64,000 nt of DNA from Thalassospira sp. TSL5-1 (GTDB lineage Bacteria > Pseudomonadota > Alphaproteobacteria > Rhodospirillales > Thalassospiraceae): the NCBI RefSeq assembly GCF_001907695.1, contig NZ_KV880638.1, forward strand, positions 124,882 through 188,881, in the 5' to 3' direction. Under the pieces are notes generated by a model. It saw nothing but the letters and a program-made list of their open reading frames with translations, did not search any database and was not told the origin of the DNA. This document shows, piece by piece, positions 7,699 through 16,259 of this stretch (within the stretch, counting starts at the first letter, position 1; each line of letters begins with the position of its first letter). The position numbers and the translations under genes are program-made.

Positions 7699-8895
7699 AT
7701 GGCAGAAGATCGTGGTGAAGCTGTTGATTTAATGGAACCAATGCTTGTTTCCGAAAGTGCAAAACGTCGGGAAAACCTGATTGATCTGGCGATGGAGCTC
7801 ACCGCAGAATCAGCAGCCTTCAAAAGTAGCCTGCCACAAAGCATTGTATCATCGCTGGCCAATCTGGTGCGATCAATGAACTGCTATTACAGCAATCTGA
7901 TCGAAGGTCACAACACCCACCCTGTTGATATTGAACGCGCACTACAAGACGACTACAGTACAGATGCCCGTAAACGAGATTTGCAGTTGGAAGCAAAAGC
8001 ACATATCACGGTACAAAAATGGATCGATGATGGAGGTCTTGTAGGACGCGCCTCCAGCGTTGATGGCTTAATCGAAATACACGAACGATTTTGCGAATTA
8101 CTACCCGATGACCTGCTTTCAACGACCGACCCACAAACCGGAAAAGAAGTATCTGTGGTGCCCGGCGCTTTTCGGGATAGGGATGTGCAGGTTGGACGGC
8201 ATGTTCCCGTCAGTCCCGGTGCAATCCCACGCTTCCTGGAGCGTTTTGCCAACGCTTATGGCAAATTAAACCTTACAAACAAAATTCTCGCCGCAGCAGC
8301 AGCCCACCATCGCCTTTTATGGATTCACCCATTTTTGGACGGCAATGGTCGTGTGACAAGATTGATGACCCATGCCATGTTGCTTGAAAGCCTTGATACG
8401 GGAGCAATATGGTCGGTGGCGCGCGGTCTTGCCCGACAGGAAGCTGAATATAAACGGCACCTGGCCAATTGCGACAAGATACGACAGGGTGATCTTGATG
8501 GTCGTGGCCAATTAAGTCAGAACGCATTGATCAATTTTACCGAATTCTTCATGCAAACAGCCATTGACCAGGTAAAATTCATGCGCACACTTGTGGAACC
8601 CAACCGGCTGCGGGAACGAATTTTATCATGGGTCCGTGCAGAAATAACCGCAAATGCACTCCCAACAAAATCTGATGTTATCCTGGATGCAATTCTGTAT
8701 CGCGGGGAGTTACCACGTAGTGATATTCCTGGCTTACTTGATGTTGTCGAGCGTCAGGCACGGCGCGTTACCTCGGCCTTACAACAGCAAAATGTGCTGA
8801 CCAGCGAAAACGCGAAAGCACCATTTCGCCTTGCATTCCCGGCAACCCTTGCCGGAAAGTGGATGCCAGGCCTGTTTCCCGAACAACCACAATAG
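7699..8895 (+). CDS. Class II Fic-domain protein (AMPylase-like)
   Basis: A 398-residue protein with a complete Fic core HPFLDGNGRVTR (HPFx[D/E]GNGR, residues about 213-224), which in active Fic enzymes transfers AMP from ATP to a hydroxyl on a target protein. The N-terminal helix contains SNLIEG (about residues 60-65), matching the inhibitory motif [S/T]xxxE[G/N]; its N-terminal place makes this class II, an autoinhibited enzyme. The last 90 residues look like a winged-helix domain, common in this Fic architecture. The gene is more AT-rich than its neighbours, suggesting acquisition by transfer. The ATG at 7699 lacks a good SD. No antitoxin gene accompanies it, as expected for class II. Target unknown. 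Confidence 0.85.
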   Translation: MAEDRGEAVDLMEPMLVSESAKRRENLIDLAMELTAESAAFKSSLPQSIVSSLANLVRSMNCYYSNLIEGHNTHPVDIERALQDDYSTDARKRDLQLEAKAHITVQKWIDDGGLVGRASSVDGLIEIHERFCELLPDDLLSTTDPQTGKEVSVVPGAFRDRDVQVGRHVPVSPGAIPRFLERFANAYGKLNLTNKILAAAAAHHRLLWIHPFLDGNGRVTRLMTHAMLLESLDTGAIWSVARGLARQEAEYKRHLANCDKIRQGDLDGRGQLSQNALINFTEFFMQTAIDQVKFMRTLVEPNRLRERILSWVRAEITANALPTKSDVILDAILYRGELPRSDIPGLLDVVERQARRVTSALQQQNVLTSENAKAPFRLAFPATLAGKWMPGLFPEQPQ

Positions 8896-8900
8896 AACGA

Positions 8901-8936
8901 AAAAGGCCCGGAAAATCTCAAGTCTCCGGGCCTTTT
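8901..8936. terminator. Bidirectional terminator between fic and cysK
   Basis: A 12-bp perfect stem, AAAAGGCCCGGA (8901-8912) and TCCGGGCCTTTT (8925-8936), between two convergent genes. A-rich and T-rich flanks on both sides allow termination in both directions. Confidence 0.85.
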
Positions 8937-8966
8937 CTCAGTTAATTATATAAGCCAGAAAATGGC

Positions 8967-9914
8967 TCAAAGCCCTTCAAACAGCGGGGTCGAAAGATAC
9001 CGTTCCGCAAAGGACGGAATGATCACGACAATCCGTTTGCCTTCATTTTCCGGCATCTGGCCCAGTTCGATGGCGGCAGCCACCGCCGCACCCGACGAAA
9101 TCCCGGTCGGAACGCCTTCAAGGGCGGCCAGCTTGCGAGCCGTCGAGAACGCGGTTTCATTGCCAATCGTCATGACCTTGTCGATCAGTTTGGTATCAAG
9201 ATTGCCCGGAATAAACCCGGCACCAATACCCTGAATTTTATGCGGTCCCGGTGCACCACCCGAAATCACCGGGCTGTCTTCGGGTTCAACGGCAATAATC
9301 TGCACGTCAGGATTTTTTTCCTTCAGCACGCTGGCAACACCGCTGAGCGTACCGCCCGTGCCTACACCGGCAACAAAGATATCAACCTTACCGTCGGTAT
9401 CCTTAAGGATTTCCTGTGCGGTGGTATTGCGATGGATTTCCGGGTTGGCGGGGTTATCAAATTGCTGGAGCATGATGGCGCCGTCAATTTCCTGGGTCAG
9501 TTCTTCCGCACGGGCAACCGCCCCCTTCATGCCTTTGGCCGCCGGGGTCAGGTCAATTTCCGCACCCAAAAGCATCAGCATCTTGCGCCGTTCCAGCGAC
9601 ATGCTTTCGGGCATGGTCAGGATCAGCTTATATCCCTTGGCCGCCGCAACAAATGCCAGCGCAATACCGGTATTGCCCGAGGTCGGCTCAACCAGGGTCG
9701 CACCTGGTTTAATGCGGCCGTCTTTTTCAGCAGCCTCGATCATCGCCAGACCAATGCGATCCTTGACCGATGCCAGCGGATTGAAAAATTCCAGCTTGCC
9801 AAGAATCTCTGCCTTGGCCCCTTCGGCATCGGCAATACGCGACAGGCGCACCAGCGGTGTGGCCCCAATGGTATCGATGATGCTTTCATAAATCTTGCCG
9901 CGAAACTCAGTCAT
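8967..9914 (-). CDS. cysK: Cysteine synthase A (O-acetylserine sulfhydrylase)
   Basis: A 315-residue PLP enzyme making L-cysteine from O-acetylserine and sulfide. The PLP lysine sits in [18 protein letters not shown] (lysine about residue 51); the substrate loop [12 protein letters not shown] (about 78-89) and the phosphate-binding GTGGT loop ([10 protein letters not shown], about 183-192) are intact. CysK rather than CysM is favoured by overall similarity and length. It lies 202 bp downstream of an Rrf2-family regulator on the same strand, an arrangement known from cysteine regulons (CymR type). Confidence 0.93.
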   Translation of the reverse strand: MTEFRGKIYESIIDTIGATPLVRLSRIADAEGAKAEILGKLEFFNPLASVKDRIGLAMIEAAEKDGRIKPGATLVEPTSGNTGIALAFVAAAKGYKLILTMPESMSLERRKMLMLLGAEIDLTPAAKGMKGAVARAEELTQEIDGAIMLQQFDNPANPEIHRNTTAQEILKDTDGKVDIFVAGVGTGGTLSGVASVLKEKNPDVQIIAVEPEDSPVISGGAPGPHKIQGIGAGFIPGNLDTKLIDKVMTIGNETAFSTARKLAALEGVPTGISSGAAVAAAIELGQMPENEGKRIVVIIPSFAERYLSTPLFEGL

Positions 9915-10076
9915 GATTTCCTCGCATTTTTGTGTGTATTACAAATCAACACATATTGTATCTGTATTTAATCCAAGTTTACCCCAAGTCAAAGAGTCCA
10001 CAAGGAATATTTACATTTCTTCGGCACTGCGTCGCCATTTGCCAATGTGCAATCCATGCAAATTGCGAAATTGTTC

Positions 10077-10098
10077 TGTGGTATAAAGCCGTACCACA
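10077..10098. promoter_or_regulatory. Inverted repeat between rrf2 and cysK
   Basis: Perfect 7-bp arms TGTGGTA (10077-10083) and TACCACA (10092-10098) with an 8-nt spacer, located just after the Rrf2 gene and about 160 bp before cysK. It could be an operator for the regulator or a small hairpin; a cysK promoter somewhere in 9915-10076 is likely, but I cannot place it reliably. Confidence 0.4.
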
Positions 10099-10116
10099 AG
10101 CGACCTGATCGAAAAA

Positions 10117-10572
10117 TCAGATGATAAAATCCGGCGATTCCTCGATCCCGCTGCGCAAACCGGCATCACGGGCACGGTTACACAAATCTTCGACCGTAAT
10201 ATGTTCCAGCTGCTTCATCATCGTATCCTGAAGCTCCCGCCACAAGGGTCGCACCACTTCCTTGCCCAGCGGCGATCCTGCCGGATCCTCGATCGGATCT
10301 TCCGATGTTTCCATCGAGCGAATCACCGCAACAATATCGGCAAGGGTAATACGGCGCCGTTCCCGTGCCAACCGATAGCCCCCGCGCGGCCCGCGCACAC
10401 CGGTCAAAATATCGGCCCGTACAAGCTGTTGCAGGGTCTGTTCCAAATAGCGTTTGGGAATCCCCTGCCGGGCGGTAATATCCCGGCTCTGGACCGGTTC
10501 ACCTGCCGCGTTATAGGCAATGTCCACCACAGCTTCGATGGCAAACAGCATCTTTTTTGAAAGTTTAAGCAT
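10117..10572 (-). CDS. Rrf2-family transcriptional regulator (CymR-like)
   Basis: A 151-residue Rrf2 regulator with an N-terminal winged helix-turn-helix (residues 1-70, including the wing GVRGPRGGYRLAR). The three-cysteine iron-sulfur cluster motif of IscR is missing; only one cysteine (EDLCNRARDAG, about residue 132) is present, so it is more like CymR, which senses cysteine status through CysK. The frame extends upstream to 10638, but the ATG at 10572 begins the family pattern MLKLSKKMLFAIEAVVDIA. It precedes cysK on the same strand, so control of cysteine synthesis is a reasonable inference. Confidence 0.85.
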   Translation of the reverse strand: MLKLSKKMLFAIEAVVDIAYNAAGEPVQSRDITARQGIPKRYLEQTLQQLVRADILTGVRGPRGGYRLARERRRITLADIVAVIRSMETSEDPIEDPAGSPLGKEVVRPLWRELQDTMMKQLEHITVEDLCNRARDAGLRSGIEESPDFII

Positions 10573-10650
10573 CGTTTCTCGTTTGCTCCCTCGATTATGC
10601 CTGTCCTCGCAGCCACGAGATCTGCGCTGAACATTCATTCGGGTTTTGGG

Positions 10651-11103
10651 TCAGGCCACACCTGTTGACCCAAAACCACCTTCTCCGCGTTCGGTGGCAT
10701 CAAGGTCCGCCACCACATTCCATCCAACCTGGGTCACGGGCGCAATCACCATTTGCGCAATGCGCATGCCCCGTTCGATGCGAAAATCCCCGTCACCAAA
10801 ATTGATCAAAATAACTTTGATCTCGCCGCGATAATCCGCATCAATCGTGCCGGGGCTGTTTAACACCGTGACACCATTTTTCGCCGCCAGCCCCGAACGC
10901 GGGCGCACCTGGGCTTCAAATCCGGCGGGCAGGGCAATGGCAATGCCTGTTTCGATCATGGCGCGCTTGCCCGGCGCAATCACCACATCGGCATCAATGG
11001 CGGCAAGCAAATCCACCGCTGCCGCCTGTGCCGTGGCATAAGCGGGCAGGGGCAAATCCCGGCCATGATCCAAAACCTTCAAATCAACAGACAACGTCGT
11101 CAT
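10651..11103 (-). CDS. dut: Deoxyuridine 5'-triphosphate nucleotidohydrolase (dUTPase)
   Basis: A 150-residue trimeric dUTPase producing dUMP and pyrophosphate, keeping uracil out of DNA. The five family motifs can be traced: AAAVDLLAA (motif 1), [10 protein letters not shown] (motif 2), [20 protein letters not shown] (motif 3), [10 protein letters not shown] (motif 4) and the C-terminal glycine-rich GEGGFGSTG (motif 5). It lies 74 bp downstream of coaBC on the same strand, the common dfp-dut arrangement. Confidence 0.95.
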   Translation of the reverse strand: MTTLSVDLKVLDHGRDLPLPAYATAQAAAVDLLAAIDADVVIAPGKRAMIETGIAIALPAGFEAQVRPRSGLAAKNGVTVLNSPGTIDADYRGEIKVILINFGDGDFRIERGMRIAQMVIAPVTQVGWNVVADLDATERGEGGFGSTGVA

Positions 11104-11177
11104 TCACATATCCTGTTTCGTCTTTACATGTTCTGCGCACGGCACCAGGCAGCACCGGGTCGTATTCCGGGGTATAT

Positions 11178-12398
11178 TTACGTGTCAAAATGCCGGGCAA
11201 TGCGGGAAACCAGTGTTCTTGCCACCGCGATTTTGCTTTGCTTGGGCCAGACCTCGTCACCTGTTGCCTCATTTCCGGCAATCAGATGGATTTCATTATT
11301 GTCACCGCCAAAGGTGCCGCTATCGGGCGCAACATTATTGGCCAATATCCAGTCACATCCCTTGCGCGCCCGTTTGGCGCGTGCATGGTCCACAACATTT
11401 TCGGTTTCGGCGGCAAAGCCCACCACCAACGCCGGGCGCAACGGGCCGGTTTGGCTGATGGTTGCCAAAATATCGGGGTTTTCGGCAAATTGCAGAACCG
11501 GCAAGGCCCCGTCACCGGTTTTCTTTATTTTCTGTCCGGCCTGATCCTTGATGCGCCAATCGGCAACGGCAGCAGCAAAAATCGCAATGTCAGCAGGCAT
11601 TTGCGCCTGCACCGATGCCAGCATATCGCGCGCGGTTTCCACGCGCACCACATTCACACCCACAGGGTCCGGCAGGTTGACCGGGCCGGAAACCAGCGTC
11701 ACATCGGCCCCGGCACGCGCCAGTTCGGCGGCAATGGCATGGCCCTGCTTGCCTGATGACCGATTGGCAATATAACGCACCGGGTCAATCGGCTCATGCG
11801 TCGGGCCGCTGGTGACAACGGCCTTTTTTCCGGCAAGCGGTTTTGGCCCTTCCTGACGGGCGAAAAAATCCTGCACGGCGGCAATGATTTCGGCCGGTTC
11901 GGCCAGCCGCCCGGTGCCGGTTTCCCCACAGGCCAAATCGCCGCCTGCCGGGCCAATACGCAAAATGCCCCGACTTTCCAGCGTGGCAATATTGGCCTGG
12001 GTGGCGGGATTGTTCCACATTTCGACATTCATGGTCGGCGCCACCAAAACCGGCTTGTTGGTCGCCAAAAGGGCGGTTGTCGCCAAATCATTGGCCATGC
12101 CCGCCGCCATTTTTGCCAGAATATCGGCACTGGCCGGTGCCACCAGCACCAAATCCGCCTCGCGTGACAGCCGGATATGGCCCATCTCGGCTTCATCCGT
12201 CAGGGAAAAAAGATCCTGGTAAACCTTGTTTTCGGTTAACGCCGACACCGACAACGGGGTGACAAACTCGGCCCCGCCCTTGGTCAGGATGGCACGGATC
12301 GAGGCCCCCTGATCGCGCAAACGGCGGATGACTTCCAACACCTTATAGGCGGCAATACCGCCCGAGATGATTAAAAGTATGTTTTTTCCTGTTAGCAC
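11178..12398 (-). CDS. coaBC: Bifunctional phosphopantothenoylcysteine decarboxylase/synthetase CoaBC
   Basis: A 406-residue bifunctional enzyme of coenzyme A synthesis. The N-terminal flavoprotein domain CoaC (residues 1-190) shows GGIAAYK, the PASADILAKMAAGMANDL segment with its active-site region, and APTMNVEMW (substrate-binding PXMNxxMW). The C-terminal CoaB domain begins around TSGPTHEPIDPVRYIANRSSGKQG (about 192-215) and holds the CTP-binding and dimer region. The start codon is GTG without a strong SD; an ATG alternative in frame is not near. A perfect DnaA-box sequence lies about 30 bp upstream of the gene. Confidence 0.93.
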   Translation of the reverse strand: MLTGKNILLIISGGIAAYKVLEVIRRLRDQGASIRAILTKGGAEFVTPLSVSALTENKVYQDLFSLTDEAEMGHIRLSREADLVLVAPASADILAKMAAGMANDLATTALLATNKPVLVAPTMNVEMWNNPATQANIATLESRGILRIGPAGGDLACGETGTGRLAEPAEIIAAVQDFFARQEGPKPLAGKKAVVTSGPTHEPIDPVRYIANRSSGKQGHAIAAELARAGADVTLVSGPVNLPDPVGVNVVRVETARDMLASVQAQMPADIAIFAAAVADWRIKDQAGQKIKKTGDGALPVLQFAENPDILATISQTGPLRPALVVGFAAETENVVDHARAKRARKGCDWILANNVAPDSGTFGGDNNEIHLIAGNEATGDEVWPKQSKIAVARTLVSRIARHFDT

Positions 12399-12428
12399 TG
12401 TGGATGGCCATTATTTACGTTATCGAAC

Positions 12429-12437
12429 TGTGGATAA
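12429..12437 (-). promoter_or_regulatory. Isolated DnaA box upstream of coaBC
   Basis: TGTGGATAA, the reverse of the perfect box TTATCCACA, lies 31-39 nt upstream of the coaBC start. A single box could tie coaBC-dut transcription to DnaA, or be chance. A degenerate TGTGGATGG lies about 28 bp nearer the gene. Confidence 0.4.
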
Positions 12438-12511
12438 CCTAGCGCGTTGCGGTTCAACACGCAATAGCCGTTATTTCGCTATAAAAAACGAAAATGATAC
12501 GTAAATAAGGG

Positions 12512-12538
12512 AAAACCCCGGAATTAACCGGGGTTTTT
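12512..12538 (-). terminator. Terminator overlapping the end of the deacetylase gene
   Basis: A 10-bp perfect stem, AAAACCCCGG (12512-12521) and CCGGGGTTTT (12528-12537). On the minus strand the last codons of the deacetylase gene form the first arm and the stop codon falls in the loop, followed by the second arm ending in TTTT. Confidence 0.75.
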
Positions 12539-13639
12539 CAGTCCTTCAGGAACGGTATAGAGCATACCCAACCAGCGCCAGCGCCCATCCGGCCCGGCAG
12601 CCGTGCAATTGATCCGCCAGCGCCCCGGCGAAACGGGGCCATCCAGGCGCACTTCCACCCGTTCCTCGCCCAGGCGGCTTAGGGTGGCGGTCCCATCGGA
12701 CGGATAACATTGCACATCCCTGGCCGGTTGCAACAGGGTAAACCCGAAGGCGGGCGGGTTACGGCTCAGGGTATAATCCGCCGGCGTCAGGTCGGAAACA
12801 TCCAGCGGCAGGGAATTTGCCGCCAGTTCAAACCGGTCTAACGAGCCATAATGTTCATTGAGCGCAAAGCGTGGCAGATAGAACATATCGGCGCTTTTAT
12901 CAAACCCGCCGCTTTGCTGACCAAAGGCGGCCTTATAACCGGCATCGCGCACCGCCTGCTGCACTTCGCTGCTGGCTTCGCCATAGGGGTAAGCAAACAA
13001 TTCGGGCACAAAACCCAGTTCCTGTTTGAACCGCTGGGCCGATTTTGCCAGTTCCGCCTTCACATCTGCAATCGGGATAGAGGATAAATGGGCGTGGCTG
13101 TCACTATGACCGCCAATTTTTACCCCCTGCTTGACCAGATCGCGCACCATATCCCAGGTCATATAGCTTTCATAACCATCATCAAGCTGGCTGGTGGAGA
13201 CAAACACCGTAACCGGCAGCCCTGCCTTTTTAAACATTGGCCAGGCCTGGGAATAAAAAGTGCGATAGGCATCGTCCACCGTAATGCCAATCGCGCGATC
13301 GGGCAGGGCCTTGCCATTGGCAATCGCCGCAACAATATCGGCGACATCCATCACATGATATTTGGGTTTTTCCAGCTCGGCGATATGGGCCGAAAGCTGA
13401 TCGAGCTTGATATTGGTCGAAGGATATTCGCTTTCGCCAAACCGGTGATACATGAACACCACCGCCGAGGAATCGTCTTTGCTGGCGGATGGCTTTGCTG
13501 CCGTATCGCTGCTGGCACTGGCCCCCGTACCAGAGCTGACATCCGCCGCCTTTTCCATATTGGTGTCAGATTGCGCCCATGCGGGTACCGCCAGTCCAAA
13601 AACCAGTGCTCCTGCGGCCAAAAACAGCGCGCTGCGCAT
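12524..13639 (-). CDS. Secreted polysaccharide deacetylase family protein
   Basis: A 371-residue protein with a signal peptide (MRSALFLAAGALVFGLAVPAWA, residues 1-22), a low-complexity Ser/Ala linker (about 25-50) and a NodB-homology domain: TVDDAYRTF with the catalytic aspartates (about 130-138), and HSDSHAH with the metal-binding H-x(3)-H arrangement (about 184-190). A C-terminal domain of about 120 residues with several beta-rich segments follows; I do not recognise it. The enzyme probably removes N-acetyl groups from a cell-wall or exported polysaccharide. In-frame ATGs at 13702, 13708 and 13720 would add a charged n-region; the start is uncertain. Confidence 0.8.
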   Translation of the reverse strand: MRSALFLAAGALVFGLAVPAWAQSDTNMEKAADVSSGTGASASSDTAAKPSASKDDSSAVVFMYHRFGESEYPSTNIKLDQLSAHIAELEKPKYHVMDVADIVAAIANGKALPDRAIGITVDDAYRTFYSQAWPMFKKAGLPVTVFVSTSQLDDGYESYMTWDMVRDLVKQGVKIGGHSDSHAHLSSIPIADVKAELAKSAQRFKQELGFVPELFAYPYGEASSEVQQAVRDAGYKAAFGQQSGGFDKSADMFYLPRFALNEHYGSLDRFELAANSLPLDVSDLTPADYTLSRNPPAFGFTLLQPARDVQCYPSDGTATLSRLGEERVEVRLDGPVSPGRWRINCTAAGPDGRWRWLGMLYTVPEGLKNPG

Positions 13640-14061
13640 TCTGGTATCGTGATGTTTTTCTGCTTTTGCCCGTGCGCGACAGCACCAATTATTCTTATTC
13701 ATCTGCATTGGTTTTTCCATGCCATTCAATGATATGTGCATCGATTGCGCGATATGAAACAGCGCCATTATCGCGACATTGTGGCAAAGCACGATAACGC
13801 CTTTGCTCGTTCCCCGATATTTTTGTGGTCTTCGGCATTTGATTGCCATTAACTACCATAAAACCTGTGTTGATTATATGCGCCACAGGTATCGTTCCAT
13901 AGGATGCCGTTATCGTACTTGGCTATACCTCTCCCAACCCGAAATAGATGCGCGAACCACAGCATCACAAGTCCGGCCTTCTCATTGCCACCTTAATTGC
14001 ATAGGCTCTTCTTAAGAGGTTGATTACTCTTGAATTCTGAACAATCCGGAAAGTTTTCGCA

Positions 14062-14643
14062 ATGATTGATCAAAAAGCTCTCGATATCCTGTTTCATGAT
14101 GCACGCAGCCATAATGGCTGGCTGGATAAAAAAGTGGACCGCGCCCTGTTAAAACAGGCCTGGGATATTGCCGTGATGGGCCCCACCAGCGCCAATTGTG
14201 AACCGATGCGTGTTGTCTTTGTCGAAAGCAGCGACGCCAAGGCCCGGCTTGAACCGCTGATGGCCGAAGGCAACCGCGCCAAAACCATGACAGCCCCGGT
14301 CACAGCCATTATCGGCCAGGACATGGAATTTTACGAAAAGCTACCCGCGTTGTTCCCCCATGCCGATGCCCGTTCGTGGTTTGTTGGCAATGATGACCTG
14401 ATCAAGGCTACCGCCTTTCGCAATGCCAGCCTGCAAGGCGCCTATCTGATTATGGCATTACGCGCGCTTGGTCTTGATTGCGGGCCGATGTCCGGCTTTG
14501 ATGCCGATGGGGTTGATCGCGAATTTTTTGCCGGTACCGCCGTCAAAACCAATTTCATGATCAATATCGGCTATGGCGACCCTGCAAAACTGTTTGATCG
14601 CAGCCCGCGCATGGCCTTTAACGAGGGTGCCAGCATCATCTAA
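14062..14643 (+). CDS. Nitroreductase-family protein, RutE/HadB-like (malonic semialdehyde reductase type)
   Basis: A 193-residue FMN-dependent nitroreductase-fold protein. The segment NGWLDKKVDRALLKQAWDIAVMGPTSANCEPMRVVFV (residues 13-50) with the P-T-S-A-N FMN loop, and the C-terminal GPMSGFDADGVDREFFAG are characteristic of the RutE subgroup, which reduces malonic semialdehyde to 3-hydroxypropionate in pyrimidine degradation. No rut operon is near, so the substrate may differ. Followed by a terminator and then a histidine kinase. Confidence 0.85.
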   Translation: MIDQKALDILFHDARSHNGWLDKKVDRALLKQAWDIAVMGPTSANCEPMRVVFVESSDAKARLEPLMAEGNRAKTMTAPVTAIIGQDMEFYEKLPALFPHADARSWFVGNDDLIKATAFRNASLQGAYLIMALRALGLDCGPMSGFDADGVDREFFAGTAVKTNFMINIGYGDPAKLFDRSPRMAFNEGASII

Positions 14644-14668
14644 CGCGCTAAAAAGGCGACTCCATCCG

Positions 14669-14703
14669 ATGCCGCCCTGTTTTCAAACGCGGCGGCATTT
14701 TTC
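14669..14703 (+). terminator. Terminator after the RutE-like gene
   Basis: ATGCCGCC (14669-14676) pairs with GGCGGCAT (14691-14698), directly followed by a T-run to 14702. A standard intrinsic terminator on the + strand. Confidence 0.75.
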
Positions 14704-14838
14704 ATATGAAAAACCCGATATTTTTCAATGAATTGAAAACTGTCATCTAAAGTTGATTTGATATTCACTCTTACATCATCATGGTAGGCCAAATTTGTAT
14801 CGCCATTTTGATGCAGGCGTTTTGATCTGGAGAAACCC

Positions 14839-16248
14839 TTGGGCTTTCGGCAATTGCTCGCGACAGCGTTCGCACTTAACATTCCACCAACTGCCATTCT
14901 GGTCTTGCTGGCCGCATCCGACCAGATTGCCTGGGGACTTGCCATCATTGCTGCCGGGGCATCCTGGCTGGGCATTGTCGGCCTGCTGCGCATCTATTTC
15001 AAGGATTTGCGAGCTGTGGCGCGTTACGCTGCCACCCTGCGCGATCATTTTCGCGGCACCCCGCCCCAACGCCTGACATTCGAGGCCGCCGCCGAGCTAT
15101 CCTCGCTTTATACCCAGATCTCAACCGCCTTTCGCGAACGCATCCTGACACTTGAGGCGCAAACCAGCACCGATGCCGAAATTCTCGATCATTTGCCCAA
15201 TCCGGTGATTATGGTCAATCGCCAGCGCACGGTAACCGGCTTTAACCAGGCGGCAAAGTCGCTGTTTCACAATCTGGAAACCGGCTATGACCTGACCCGG
15301 TTCATCCGGGACCCCATTTTGCTTGATGCCTTTGATACAGTTTCGTCTGGCCGTCGCAAAATGCAGCATACGGAATTTGTGCTTTCCAGTGACGCACAAC
15401 GCCATTTTGACGTTCTGACCGCCCATTTGCCCGCCGAAACCGGCAACCGCAATTTCGTGCTGTCCTTTAGTGATTTGACCGAACTGCGCAAGGTCGAACA
15501 GATGCGCGCCGATTTCGCCGCCGATGCCGGGCATGAATTACGCACCCCGCTTTCCGTCTTGCTGGGTTTCATCGAAACGCTGGAAGGCCCGGCCAAGGAT
15601 GACCCCGATGCTCTGGGCCAGTTCCTGCCGGTGATGCGCGATCAGGCGCAACGCATGCAAAGCCTTGTTGAAGATTTGCTGTCGCTTGCCCGCATCGAAC
15701 TTAACGAACACACCCCGCCATCGAACGATTGTGATGTCAGCACCATTATTGACAAGGTGGCAATGGCGCTCAAGGTCAAGGCGGATGCCAAAAACATGAC
15801 CATCCGTGTGACCTCCAGCCTGGAAAACACACACACGATTGGCGAAGAAAAGGAACTGATCCAGGTTTTCCAGAATCTGATCGAAAACGCCATCAAATAC
15901 GGCCATCAGGACAGCACGGTCGATGTCAAACTTGATCTGGCGAAAAACCCGCCAGCAGCCCTGGCGCGCTATCGTCACAGCCGCATCATGGCTGTTTCGG
16001 TATGCGACCAGTCCGATGGTATTGCCCGGGAGCATTTGCCCCGTCTGACCGAACGTTTTTACCGTGTCGATACCGCGCGTTCGCGTGCTGTCGGCGGCAC
16101 CGGCCTTGGCCTGGCCATTGTCAAACATCTTGTGCAGCGCCATCGCGGCACCATGACCATCGATAGCGAAGTGGGCAAGGGATCGGTCTTTACCGTCTAT
16201 CTGCCCGCCCAAATCGGCGATAACGTGCATAAACTTCATCGGGCGTGA
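14839..16248 (+). CDS. PhoR-like sensor histidine kinase
   Basis: A 469-residue membrane histidine kinase. Two N-terminal transmembrane helices are visible (about residues 8-25 and 30-50), then a linker, a PAS domain (ILDHLPNPVIMVNRQRTVTGFNQAAKSLF, about 114-145), the HisKA dimerisation box AGHELRTPLSVLLGFIETL with phospho-acceptor His (about residue 235), and a HATPase_c domain with N-box LIENAIKYG and G-box GGTGLGLAIVKHL. The domain order matches PhoR, the phosphate-starvation sensor. The start is a TTG preceded by GGAGA; no in-frame ATG fits. No response regulator or pst/pho genes are adjacent, so assignment to the phosphate regulon is tentative. Confidence 0.85.
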   Translation: MGFRQLLATAFALNIPPTAILVLLAASDQIAWGLAIIAAGASWLGIVGLLRIYFKDLRAVARYAATLRDHFRGTPPQRLTFEAAAELSSLYTQISTAFRERILTLEAQTSTDAEILDHLPNPVIMVNRQRTVTGFNQAAKSLFHNLETGYDLTRFIRDPILLDAFDTVSSGRRKMQHTEFVLSSDAQRHFDVLTAHLPAETGNRNFVLSFSDLTELRKVEQMRADFAADAGHELRTPLSVLLGFIETLEGPAKDDPDALGQFLPVMRDQAQRMQSLVEDLLSLARIELNEHTPPSNDCDVSTIIDKVAMALKVKADAKNMTIRVTSSLENTHTIGEEKELIQVFQNLIENAIKYGHQDSTVDVKLDLAKNPPAALARYRHSRIMAVSVCDQSDGIAREHLPRLTERFYRVDTARSRAVGGTGLGLAIVKHLVQRHRGTMTIDSEVGKGSVFTVYLPAQIGDNVHKLHRA

Positions 16249-16259
16249 CAAAACGCCTC

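Noticed and set aside
11028..11756. A 242-residue + strand frame opposite coaBC and dut
   Set aside because: Antisense shadow of two clear genes; no recognisable motif.
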